Shown here piece after piece: positions 1-7,147 of a stretch of 10,546 nucleotides of DNA; within the stretch, counting starts at the first letter, position 1; every line of letters starts with the position of its first letter. Source of the stretch: Gammaproteobacteria bacterium (GTDB lineage Bacteria > Pseudomonadota > Gammaproteobacteria > UBA6429 > Thiohalophilaceae); NCBI GenBank assembly GCA_013152045.1, contig JAADGZ010000013.1, positions 1-10,546 on the forward strand, written 5' to 3'. Both the position numbers and the translations under genes were made by a program. Below the pieces are notes generated by a model. That model did not search any database. It saw only the letters and a program-made list of their open reading frames with translations, and was not told where the DNA came from.

Positions 1-842
1 ATATGCTGGTCAAGCGCCCGGTTTTCCTTGAACGATTCCGTACCGGTTTTACCTTGTTTACGATTTTCTTTATTGGTTATTACACCCTTGCCCAACTTTC
101 GGTGGTTAATGTTCTGACTTTTGTACAGGCCTTGATGCATGAGTTTCGTTGGCAAACATTCCTCATTGATCCGCTTATCTTTATCATTTGGGCCTATGTG
201 GCCATGAGTCTGTTGCTCTGGGGGCGGGGGATCTTCTGTGGCTGGTTATGTCCCTATGGTGGCATGCAGGAACTCATCAATAAGATTGCCAGGCACTTCA
301 ATGTTCGTCAGTGGGAATTTCCTGATGCCGTGCATGAGCGTATGTGGGCTTTAAAGTATATAATTCTTTTGGGTTTGTTTGCGGTCTCCTTGCAATCGTT
401 GTCTCAGGCTGAACGGCTAGCGGAAATCGAGCCATTCAAGACCGCCATTACCCTACACTTTGTGCGTGACTGGGGCTATGTTCTTTATGCCGCAGGTTTC
501 TTATTTATTTCTATTGTCAACCGCAAGTTTTATTGCAAATATCTTTGTCCGCTGGGTGCTGCATTGGTGATTCCGGGTAAATGGCAATTATTTAACTGGT
601 TAAAAAGACGCAAGGAATGTGGCAAACCTTGTCAGATATGCGCGAACGAATGTGAAATTCGTGCTATAGACAAGAATGGCATTATCAATACCAATGAATG
701 CCATTATTGCCTGGATTGCCAGATCACTTATTTTGATGAACACAAATGTCCACCGTTGATTAAAAAACGTAAGAAAAGGGAAAAGGCGAACGTGGTTGTT
801 AGTCAGGAGATTAAAAAACGGTTGGCAGAAACAAAGGCTTAA
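1..842 (+). CDS. nosR: NosR, C-terminal part (5' end outside window)
   Basis: This is the C-terminal ~279 residues of NosR, the inner-membrane flavo-iron-sulfur protein needed for nosZ expression and for electron delivery to N2O reductase. The reading frame is open to the window edge, and full NosR is about 700 residues, so the periplasmic FMN-binding half lies upstream. The ATG at 3 is therefore probably internal. Numbering from that ATG, hydrophobic segments lie near 14-40, 54-74, 117-133 and 157-173. Two CxxxCP motifs (C79/C83 and C178/C182) follow membrane helices. A cytoplasmic ferredoxin-like tail has two cysteine sets, C206-C210-C213-C217 and C233-C236-C239-C249, enough for two [4Fe-4S] clusters. 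The end is lysine-rich. nosZ begins 74 bp after the TAA. NapH/CcoG-type polyferredoxins share these motifs, but the position before nosZ decides for NosR. Confidence 0.93.
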   Translation, partial: MLVKRPVFLERFRTGFTLFTIFFIGYYTLAQLSVVNVLTFVQALMHEFRWQTFLIDPLIFIIWAYVAMSLLLWGRGIFCGWLCPYGGMQELINKIARHFNVRQWEFPDAVHERMWALKYIILLGLFAVSLQSLSQAERLAEIEPFKTAITLHFVRDWGYVLYAAGFLFISIVNRKFYCKYLCPLGAALVIPGKWQLFNWLKRRKECGKPCQICANECEIRAIDKNGIINTNECHYCLDCQITYFDEHKCPPLIKKRKKREKANVVVSQEIKKRLAETKA

Positions 843-904
843 ACTATTTAAGTACACTAGTTTTACATAGTCGTTAAATATAAACGCACATACATTGTGT
901 CAAC

Positions 905-910
905 AGGAGG
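905..910 (+). promoter_or_regulatory. Strong ribosome binding site of nosZ
   Basis: A full AGGAGG lies 6 nt before the nosZ ATG at 917. It fixes that start and fits the high expression expected for the terminal reductase. In the 74-bp nosR-nosZ gap I could not find a good TTGAT-N4-ATCAA FNR/DNR box or a convincing sigma70 promoter, so independent transcription of nosZ is unproven. Confidence 0.85.
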
Positions 911-916
911 GTTACT

Positions 917-2788
917 ATGAGTAAGAAAGACAATAGTGAAAATGAAAAGTCAGGTCTGACAAGACGTCAGTTTATGAATGCCACAGCACTTGCCGGTTTG
1001 GCCGGCACCGGTCTGGGGGCCGGTTTTATTCCTGTTGCTCAGGCCAAAGGTAAACATTCTAAAATCGAAGTTGCTCCGGGTGAGCTTGATGAATATTACG
1101 GCTTCTGGAGTGGTGGCCAATCGGGTGAAGTCAGAATTGTAGGTCTTCCATCAATGCGTGAATTGATGCGGATTCCGGTGTTCAATATTGACAGTGCTAC
1201 AGGCTGGGGGATTACCAACGAAAGTAAGGAAGTCCTGGCCGGTGGTGGTGGCCCTTACCCGAACGGTGATCTTCATCATCCGCACATGAGTATGACGGAT
1301 GGTCGTTATGATGGAAAATACCTTTTCGTCAACGATAAGGCCAATACCCGTGTTGCGCGTATTCGCTGCGACGTGATGAAAACGGACAAGATTATTTCCG
1401 TTCCCAATGTGCAGGCAATTCATGGTTTGCGAGTGCAGAAAGTACCGCATACCAAATACGTATTCTGCAATGCTGAATTCCGTATTCCGCAACCCAATGA
1501 CGGGCGTGACCTTAACGACGCGAGCAAGTACAGAACCATGTTCAATGCGATTGATGCAGAGAAAATGGAAGTGGCCTGGCAGGTGCTGGTGGACGGTAAT
1601 CTAGATAATACCGATGCTGATTATAAAGGCAAATATGCCTGTTCCACCTGCTATAACTCAGAAGATGCCACCGATCTTCCCGGTATGATGCGCAATGAAC
1701 GTGACTGGGCCGTGGTCTTTAATATTCCACTTATCGAAGCTGCAGTTAAAGCCGGAAAATTTACCACGCTGGGTGATTCAAAAGTGCCGATCATCGATGG
1801 CCGGCATGGTTCGAAATATACTATGTACATCCCCGTACCCAAGAGTCCTCATGGTCTGAATACCACCAGTGATGGCAAGTATTTTATCGCTAATGGTAAG
1901 CTTTCACCAACCGTAACCATTATTGAAATTGATAAAATTGATGACTGGTTTGCGGGCAAGTTAAAGGATGAGCGTGATGTTGTGGTGGGTGAACCGGAAC
2001 TGGGTCTGGGGCCGTTGCATACGGCTTACGATGGCCGGGGTAATGCCTATACCACGCTGTTTATCGATAGCCAGATTGTTAAATGGAATATCGAGGATGC
2101 TATCAAAGCCTATAAGGGCGATAAGGTAAACTACATTCGTCAGAAACTGGATGTCATGTATCAGCCGGGGCATAACCACACAACCATGGGTGAAACGCGT
2201 GATGCAGACGGTAAATGGCTCGTTTCTCTGTCGAAGTTCTCCAAGGACAGGTTCCTGCCAGTTGGCCCTCTGCATCCTGAGAATGATCAGTTGATCGATA
2301 TTTCAGGTGAGACCATGAAACTGGTGCATGATGGCCCGGCCTTTGCTGAACCCCATGACTGCATGTTGGTTCATCGCAGCAAGATCAAGACTATGAAAAT
2401 CTGGAAACGTGATGATCCTCTCTTTGCATCGACTGTTGTCAGAGCTAAAAAACACGGCATTGTGCTGGAGAAAGACAACAAGGTTATACGCAAGGGAAAC
2501 AAGGTTTATGTCTATATGACTTCAACTGCACCAACCTATGGCATGGATCATTTTACGGTCAAAAAGGGAAATGAAGTGACGGTAACGGTGACCAATCTGG
2601 ATCAGATTGAAGATGTAACCCATGGCTTTACTATGAGCAATCATGGTGTGGTGATGGAAATTTCTCCGCATGAAACCTCCTCGGTGACCTTCGTTGCAGA
2701 TAAACCGGGTGTGCATTGGTTCTATTGCCAGTGGTTCTGTCATGCCTTGCATATGGAAATGCGTGGTCGCATGCTGGTCGAAGCCTGA
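917..2788 (+). CDS. nosZ: Nitrous oxide reductase NosZ, clade I (Tat-exported)
   Basis: NosZ is the periplasmic homodimeric copper enzyme that reduces N2O to N2, the last step of denitrification. The 623-residue length is typical. An N-terminal twin-arginine signal (TRRQFM, residues 15-20, then a hydrophobic stretch ending near AQA at 41-43) marks the clade I, Tat-exported type. Residues ~50-500 form the seven-bladed propeller. All seven CuZ histidines can be placed by family alignment: H120, H121, H169, H311, H368, H419 and H480. The C-terminal cupredoxin domain carries the binuclear CuA set: H569, C604, W606, C608, H612 and M615, within [12 protein letters not shown]. No active-site residue is missing, so the enzyme should be functional. 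Export of the folded protein via Tat fits CuA/CuZ maturation in the periplasm by NosDFYL, encoded directly downstream. A hairpin terminator follows the stop at once. Confidence 0.98.
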   Translation: MSKKDNSENEKSGLTRRQFMNATALAGLAGTGLGAGFIPVAQAKGKHSKIEVAPGELDEYYGFWSGGQSGEVRIVGLPSMRELMRIPVFNIDSATGWGITNESKEVLAGGGGPYPNGDLHHPHMSMTDGRYDGKYLFVNDKANTRVARIRCDVMKTDKIISVPNVQAIHGLRVQKVPHTKYVFCNAEFRIPQPNDGRDLNDASKYRTMFNAIDAEKMEVAWQVLVDGNLDNTDADYKGKYACSTCYNSEDATDLPGMMRNERDWAVVFNIPLIEAAVKAGKFTTLGDSKVPIIDGRHGSKYTMYIPVPKSPHGLNTTSDGKYFIANGKLSPTVTIIEIDKIDDWFAGKLKDERDVVVGEPELGLGPLHTAYDGRGNAYTTLFIDSQIVKWNIEDAIKAYKGDKVNYIRQKLDVMYQPGHNHTTMGETRDADGKWLVSLSKFSKDRFLPVGPLHPENDQLIDISGETMKLVHDGPAFAEPHDCMLVHRSKIKTMKIWKRDDPLFASTVVRAKKHGIVLEKDNKVIRKGNKVYVYMTSTAPTYGMDHFTVKKGNEVTVTVTNLDQIEDVTHGFTMSNHGVVMEISPHETSSVTFVADKPGVHWFYCQWFCHALHMEMRGRMLVEA

Positions 2789-2794
2789 TTGGTT

Positions 2795-2829
2795 CCGGGT
2801 GACTGCTTCTGCAGTTGCCCGGTTCTTTT
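2795..2829 (+). terminator. Intrinsic terminator/attenuator between nosZ and nosD
   Basis: A 12-bp stem pairs 2795-2806 (CCGGGTGACTGC) with 2811-2822 (GCAGTTGCCCGG). It has two G-T wobbles, a 4-nt loop (TTCT), and is followed by TTCTTTTA. It starts 6 nt after the nosZ stop. This is the form of a Rho-independent terminator. Because nosDFYL lies downstream in the same direction, it probably acts as a partial terminator or as a 3' stabiliser of nosZ mRNA. The stem and tail are seen directly; the effect is inferred. Confidence 0.8.
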
Positions 2830-2902
2830 AATAACGTTCCGCGCTGATCATGAAAATCAAGATCTATATTTTTCTTTCTGTAGAGCATCCATAACGCAAC
2901 TG

Positions 2903-4219
2903 ATGCGTCATTTTTTCACTCTTTTTTTGTTTGCTGTATCGCTGATCAATGCGACCGGCGTATTAGCGAAGCAGCTCAGGCTGACGCCCGCTAGCGATCT
3001 TGCGGCTGTGGTTAAACATGCAGCAGTTAACGATGTTCTTTTGTTTTCTGCCGGAGTTTATTCTGGCACGCTAGTCATAGATAAAAGCTTGACCTTAAAG
3101 GCGGAACCTGGCGCGATATTCGATGGTCACAAGAAAGGCAATATTCTTTTTGTCCGTGCACCTAATGTTACGATTGAGGGTTTTTTACTGCGCAATTCAG
3201 GCATGAACCTGACTAAAATGAATGCGGCTATTTTTGTCAAAAAAACGGCAAAAAATATTTTGATAAAAAATAATATATTCAAGAATAATCTTTTTGGTGT
3301 TTGGCTGGATGCAGCTCATGATGCCACGGTAATGGGTAATAAAATTAGTGCTGATCCAACCGTACGCTCTCAGGATCGGGGTAACGGTATTCACCTTTAT
3401 CATGTGCAAGGCGCAGAAATTGCTGAAAATGAAATCTGGCATACGCGTGACGGGATTTATATTGATACCAGCAATAACAATGTATTAAGAAATAATGATT
3501 TGCATGATTTGCGTTATGGCATTCATTACATGTATTCAAACCATAATCGGATCGAGGGTAACTATACACATAATACCCGGACCGGTTATGCTCTGATGCA
3601 GTCAAACTCGTTGACGGTGCTTAATAATCGTTCTGAGAATGATCAGAATTACGGCATTTTGATGAACTATATCACTTACAGTACGCTGAAGAATAATCGT
3701 GTTGAACATGTGCGTAAGGGTGTAACACCGGGTTATTCCGGAGCCGGAATTACGGGTGCAGAAGGTAAGGCACTGTTTATTTATAACTCGGTCTTCAACA
3801 CCCTGGAAGGCAATTTATTTGCCGATAGCGATATCGGTATTCATCTGACCGCCGGCTCGGAAAATAATAATATTTACGGCAATGCCTTTGTGAATAATTA
3901 TACCCAGGTCAAGTATGTCTCCAATCGCCGCCAGGAATGGTCAAAGAATGGCCGGGGTAATTACTGGAGCAACTATCTAGGTTGGGATCGCAATGATGAT
4001 GGTATAGGTGATCGTCCATTTGAACCGAATGACAATGTTGATAAGCTGCTCTGGAAATATCCGCTGGCAAAGTTGTTGATGAACAGTCCTTCGGTTCAAA
4101 TCCTGCGCTGGGCGCAGATGCAGTTTCCGGTTTTCAAGTCACCGGGTATTACTGATAGCTATCCTTTAATGCAGCCGCTTTCCTCAGAAACTGGAGTATG
4201 GAGAATGTCCACCTTATGA
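2903..4219 (+). CDS. nosD: NosD, periplasmic copper-site assembly protein
   Basis: NosD is a periplasmic right-handed beta-helix protein that docks on the NosF-NosY ABC transporter and helps build the copper-sulfide CuZ site of NosZ. From the ATG at 2903 it is 438 residues, the usual size. It starts with a signal peptide (hydrophobic residues ~4-20, likely cut after VLA at 22). Residues ~75-340 hold many short N/G-rich beta-helix turns (such as NVTIEGF and GIHYMYSNHNRIEGN). The C-terminal family signature GNYWSNYLGWDRNDDGIGD lies at 352-370, followed by EPNDNVDKLLWKYP. The frame stays open back to the nosZ stop, and a TTG at 2789 would lengthen the protein by 38 residues. That start is rejected because the extension runs through the terminator hairpin and precedes the signal peptide. 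The Shine-Dalgarno sequence at 2903 is weak. The stop overlaps the nosF ATG. Confidence 0.95.
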   Translation: MRHFFTLFLFAVSLINATGVLAKQLRLTPASDLAAVVKHAAVNDVLLFSAGVYSGTLVIDKSLTLKAEPGAIFDGHKKGNILFVRAPNVTIEGFLLRNSGMNLTKMNAAIFVKKTAKNILIKNNIFKNNLFGVWLDAAHDATVMGNKISADPTVRSQDRGNGIHLYHVQGAEIAENEIWHTRDGIYIDTSNNNVLRNNDLHDLRYGIHYMYSNHNRIEGNYTHNTRTGYALMQSNSLTVLNNRSENDQNYGILMNYITYSTLKNNRVEHVRKGVTPGYSGAGITGAEGKALFIYNSVFNTLEGNLFADSDIGIHLTAGSENNNIYGNAFVNNYTQVKYVSNRRQEWSKNGRGNYWSNYLGWDRNDDGIGDRPFEPNDNVDKLLWKYPLAKLLMNSPSVQILRWAQMQFPVFKSPGITDSYPLMQPLSSETGVWRMSTL

Positions 4220-5175
4220 GTGTCGAAGCAATCCATTTTGAACATGTCGTTATGAACTTTGGCAAGGTACAGGCGCTGAATGACATCAGTCTGCAGATTG
4301 GTCAAGGTCAGGTCGTGGGACTGTTGGGACATAACGGCGCTGGAAAAACAACCAGTATCAAGATCATACTGGGAATATTACGACCGACTTTCGGTACTGT
4401 CCGGGTATTTGGTTATGATCCGGCCAACGATGTAAAAATGGCTGCATTGCGTAAACAGATGGGCTACCTGCCTGAGAACCTTAGTTTTTATCCTCAACTT
4501 AGCGGCCGGGAAACCTTGCAGTATTTTGCCCGACTGAAGGGCGCGGGTAGACAGGAACAGGAACAATTACTGGATGAAGTTGGTCTGTTGCATGCTGCCG
4601 ACCGGCGGGTCAAAACTTATTCGAAAGGTATGCGCCAACGCCTGGGTCTGGCGCAGGCCATGTTAAACCAACCTAAGTTGCTGATTCTGGATGAACCGAC
4701 GGTAGGTCTTGATCCGGTTGCAACGCGCGATCTGTACGACAAGATTGAGCGGCTCAAACAACAGGGTACAACGATTATTCTTTGTTCGCATGTACTCTCA
4801 GGCATCGAGGAACATCTTGACCGGGCTTTGATTCTTTCAGCGGGTAAAATATTGGCGCAGGGTAGTATCGACGAATTGCGCAACCAGGCACAATTGCCCA
4901 TGACCATTCATGTGCGAGGAAAAATAAGCAATCAGGACTGGCTTGACAAGCTTTCTTCACAGGGTGTTTCGACCCAGCGGATTAATAGCCACCAGTACAT
5001 ATTATCCGCTGCGGTTGATCGCAAGCTTAGCCTGTTGCAGGCACTTGCTGTTGAGAACGAGATTGAGGATATCGAGATCAATCTGCCGACGCTGGAGTCG
5101 ATTTACATCCATTATAATACTCAGTCCCTTGCCGGCTCGGATGAGCCTTGTAAACAGGGGGGGAATGCAAGATGA
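4216..5175 (+). CDS. nosF: NosF, ABC transporter ATPase for NosZ maturation
   Basis: This is the cytoplasmic ATPase that powers the NosDFY complex, which supplies a sulfur or copper-sulfur precursor for the CuZ centre of NosZ. From the ATG at 4216 it has 319 residues. All ABC motifs are intact: Walker A GHNGAGKT at 38-45, a Q-loop region with GYLPEN near 83-88 in place of a plain Q, signature YSKGMRQR at 135-142, Walker B LLILDEP at 155-161 with D159/E160, and switch H192. Residues after ~225 form the accessory C-terminal domain common in this family. The chosen start overlaps the nosD stop as ATGA, with GGAGA about 11 nt upstream. An in-frame ATG at 4198 would add six residues, but its GGAG sits only 1 nt away, which is too close. 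The 3' end overlaps nosY, also as ATGA. Confidence 0.95.
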   Translation: MSVEAIHFEHVVMNFGKVQALNDISLQIGQGQVVGLLGHNGAGKTTSIKIILGILRPTFGTVRVFGYDPANDVKMAALRKQMGYLPENLSFYPQLSGRETLQYFARLKGAGRQEQEQLLDEVGLLHAADRRVKTYSKGMRQRLGLAQAMLNQPKLLILDEPTVGLDPVATRDLYDKIERLKQQGTTIILCSHVLSGIEEHLDRALILSAGKILAQGSIDELRNQAQLPMTIHVRGKISNQDWLDKLSSQGVSTQRINSHQYILSAAVDRKLSLLQALAVENEIEDIEINLPTLESIYIHYNTQSLAGSDEPCKQGGNAR

Positions 5176-6002
5176 ATAAGGTTTTTGTGGTTGCCGTAAA
5201 AGAATTTAAGGATGGACTACGCAACCGTTGGGTAGCTGGAATCACCGTGGTACTTGCGCTTTTTGCCATGGCTATTTCCTATTTTGGTGCAGCGGCATCC
5301 GGGATGGTCGGCTTTACTTCTCTTTCGACTACCATTGTTAGTCTCTCAAGCCTGGCTATTTTTCTTATTCCGCTTATTGCTCTGATTCTAGCTTATGACA
5401 GTATCGTGGGTGAGGAAGAACAGGGTACCTTGATCTTGTTACTAACCTACCCTTTGAAACGGAGTGAACTATTGGCTGGCAAATTTGCCGGCCACGCGGC
5501 AATGATGGCACTGTCGACGCTATTAGGTTTTGGTTCGGCCGGGATATTGATAGCTGTTTTCTCTGAGCAGGTGGATCTGGGCGAACTATTAGTTGCCTAT
5601 TCCATGTTCATTGCCACTTCCATCTTGTTGGGCTGGGTATTCATCGCCCTGGCTTATCTTGTCAGCGTGATGTCACAAGAAAAAAGTCGCGCATCGGGTG
5701 TGGCGCTACTCATCTGGTTCGCCTTTGTGTTTGTCTTTGATCTGTTGTTGTTGGGCCTGCTGGTGGCGACTGGTGGTGCTGTCGGTGATGATTTATTTGG
5801 CTGGTTATTGCTGCTTAATCCGACCGATATATTCCGCCTTATAAATTTGGGCGGTTTCGAAGCAACCCAAATACAGTCTGGGCTAGCCTCAATTGCAGAC
5901 AAGCAGATGATTCAGCCATTGGTGCTCTGGTCGAGTCTGCTGGCCTGGATCGTTATTCCCTGCCTTATTGCGGCCTGGCGATTCAATAAACGTGTGGTCT
6001 AA
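5172..6002 (+). CDS. nosY: NosY, ABC-2 type permease for NosZ maturation
   Basis: NosY is the inner-membrane permease of the NosDFY complex, acting as a dimer with NosF below and NosD on the periplasmic side. It is 276 residues long, typical for the family. Six hydrophobic segments can be placed at roughly 20-40, 56-75, 107-131, 138-166, 174-199 and 249-269. Conserved ABC-2/NosY stretches are visible: IVGEEEQGTL at 78-87, followed by YPLKRSELLAGK, and LNPTDIFRL near 215-223. The start ATG overlaps the nosF stop as ATGA, with a G-run just upstream, so translation is probably coupled. nosL follows after 32 bp. ABC-2 permeases are similar to one another, so the assignment rests mainly on these motifs plus the position between nosF and nosL. 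Confidence 0.95.
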   Translation: MNKVFVVAVKEFKDGLRNRWVAGITVVLALFAMAISYFGAAASGMVGFTSLSTTIVSLSSLAIFLIPLIALILAYDSIVGEEEQGTLILLLTYPLKRSELLAGKFAGHAAMMALSTLLGFGSAGILIAVFSEQVDLGELLVAYSMFIATSILLGWVFIALAYLVSVMSQEKSRASGVALLIWFAFVFVFDLLLLGLLVATGGAVGDDLFGWLLLLNPTDIFRLINLGGFEATQIQSGLASIADKQMIQPLVLWSSLLAWIVIPCLIAAWRFNKRVV

Positions 6003-6034
6003 TTTCATGCAGTATGCTTACGGAATATCATCTT

Positions 6035-6538
6035 ATGAAGTTTTTACAACCAGCTTTTCTTCTTGTTCTGGTTTTTATTCTTTCCGCCTGTAATTCAAAT
6101 CAGCGGGATTCTTCCCACAACCCGGCCGTTGATATTAACAGCGGCGATGAGTGTCATCTATGTGGAATGTTCATTAGCCGCTTTCCCGGACCTAAAGGGG
6201 AAGCCTATGTGCGCGGTAATCCTCAAGCTTTCAAGTTTTGTTCAACCCGGGATCTATTTTCCTATATTCTGCAACCGGATGTGAAAACCATAGCCAAAGA
6301 GATCTATGTTCACGATATGGGCAAGACGGACTGGCAGAAACCGGCATCACAGGCAAATTATTTCACTGACGCACGCACGGCCTACTATGTTATTAACCAG
6401 CCACTCAAGGGGGCAATGGGGCATACGATTGCATCCTTTGCCAAGCAACAGGATGCCGAAGCCTTCATCAAAAAACACGGCGGAAAATTACTTCGTTTCG
6501 ATGATATTACCCTTGATATCGTGGCTGACATCCAATAA
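6035..6538 (+). CDS. nosL: NosL, copper-binding lipoprotein chaperone
   Basis: NosL is a membrane-anchored periplasmic lipoprotein that delivers Cu(I) to the NosDFY/NosZ maturation system. From the ATG at 6035 it has 167 residues. The signal peptide ends in the lipobox LSAC, which gives lipidated C19. The copper motif is CHLCGM at 40-45, followed by FISRFPGPKGEAYV. A second conserved patch, GAMGH at 126-130, supplies Met/His candidates for copper binding. An in-frame ATG at 6014 would add seven residues before the signal peptide; I prefer 6035 because it puts the lipobox cysteine at the usual place. Shine-Dalgarno support is weak for both. The gene starts 32 bp after nosY and appears to close the operon. 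No nosX/apbE gene follows. Confidence 0.93.
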   Translation: MKFLQPAFLLVLVFILSACNSNQRDSSHNPAVDINSGDECHLCGMFISRFPGPKGEAYVRGNPQAFKFCSTRDLFSYILQPDVKTIAKEIYVHDMGKTDWQKPASQANYFTDARTAYYVINQPLKGAMGHTIASFAKQQDAEAFIKKHGGKLLRFDDITLDIVADIQ

Positions 6539-6580
6539 TAGTCATCAGCCTGTAACTATTGTTATCCTAAAATAAAAAAA

Positions 6581-6753
6581 TCTCATCACTATTGTCCCGT
6601 TAACATTATGATGATATCGGCTAAGCTTCTGATTCTGAGACCATTCAGTTAATCGAAGTGATTGAAGATATGAAATAACAGCATTCTAATATCGGAACCA
6701 TTCCCTCTCCCCGATGGGGAGAGGGAATTAACGGGGCAGCAGTGAAGTCTCAT
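6581..6753. repeat. Candidate MITE-like element with ~18-bp terminal inverted repeats
   Basis: The arm 6586-6603 (TCACTATTGTCCCGTTAA) pairs with 6728-6745 (TTAACGGGGCAGCAGTGA). This gives 15 Watson-Crick pairs, two G-T wobbles and one mismatch, and encloses about 160 bp. The hexamer TCTCAT occurs at both borders (6581-6586 and 6748-6753), as a target-site duplication would. Its fit is not perfect: the left copy shares one base with the arm and two bases separate the right arm from the right copy. There is no ORF inside, so if mobile it would be non-autonomous. The alternative is a structured RNA 3' end of the nos operon. The repeats are seen directly; mobility is inferred. Confidence 0.4.
6700..6728. 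repeat. Perfect 13-bp GC-rich palindrome
   Basis: ATTCCCTCTCCCC (6700-6712) and GGGGAGAGGGAAT (6716-6728) are perfect complements around a 3-nt GAT spacer. CCCTCTCC/GGAGAGGG palindromes of this kind recur between genes in many proteobacterial chromosomes, so this is likely a dispersed palindromic repeat. It could stop transcription or block exonucleases, but neither strand has a T-run after the stem, so I do not call it a normal intrinsic terminator. It lies at the right end of the larger inverted-repeat unit and shares base 6728 with it. Confidence 0.75.
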
Positions 6754-7136
6754 ATAAATATTATTGCTTTTTTATTCGGTTCTACTCATCAAGCTAAGTC
6801 CCTATTCAATACTGGGTATGCTGCGAATATCCTCATGCTTTTGAGTGATTAGCGGTCTTAAAATTCTCAGGAACTTTTCTTCTGTATCACACTCGAAGTA
6901 TGAGTATTCAATCCGTTGTAGTCGCTATAACGTGGGAGAATGCGCATTATTTTCCTATACGTCCTGGGTTTAATGTTTGAACAGGGCATTATATTGATAA
7001 TCCATATTTTCAGATTAGGCGCATCGTCTGTATTTGGCGATAGCTTGCCTGTAGATACCCTGGGCAGTTGTTGAGTTCATTCGCTGTATGCGAAAGCCGA
7101 CAATGCTCAGCCACTGTATTGACATATCATTTCATC

Positions 7137-7142
7137 AGGAGG
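7137..7142 (+). promoter_or_regulatory. Ribosome binding site of tal-pgi
   Basis: A perfect AGGAGG lies 5 nt before the ATG at 7148. It decides against the in-frame ATGs at 7088 and 7103, whose extra N-terminal residues would not match the transaldolase family. Confidence 0.88.
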
Positions 7143-7147
7143 AAACA

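Larger units (their letters stand above)
6539..7136. other. Intergenic region between nosL and tal-pgi
   Basis: About 600 bp separates the two gene groups. I see no credible gene on either strand. The first part (6581-6753) holds the nested inverted repeats described separately. The rest, about 6754-7136, is AT-rich with stop codons in all frames and only small stem-loops, for example TTCGC/GCGAA at 7080-7094. A promoter for tal-pgi should lie here, but no -35/-10 pair is convincing: TTGACA near 7119 has no -10 at a proper distance and lies too close to the start codon. No T-rich terminator tail follows nosL. Confidence 0.6.

Noticed and set aside
2844..2860. FNR/DNR-like box upstream of nosD (TGAT ... 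ATCA)
   Set aside because: The half-sites are 7 nt apart instead of the 4 nt required by TTGAT-N4-ATCAA.
2789..2902. N-terminal extension of nosD from a TTG directly after the nosZ stop
   Set aside because: It runs through the terminator hairpin, has no proper ribosome binding site, and would place 38 residues before a clear signal peptide.
6537..6560. AATAGT/ACTATT stem-loop after nosL as terminator
   Set aside because: The stem is only 6 bp and AT-rich with a 12-nt loop and is not followed by T residues on the + strand.
7119..7147. TTGACA as -35 of a tal-pgi promoter
   Set aside because: No -10 hexamer lies 16-18 bp downstream, and the transcript would begin within or after the start codon.
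7088..7147. Upstream ATG start of tal-pgi adding 20 residues
   Set aside because: The perfect AGGAGG before 7148 and the family N-terminus favour the later start.
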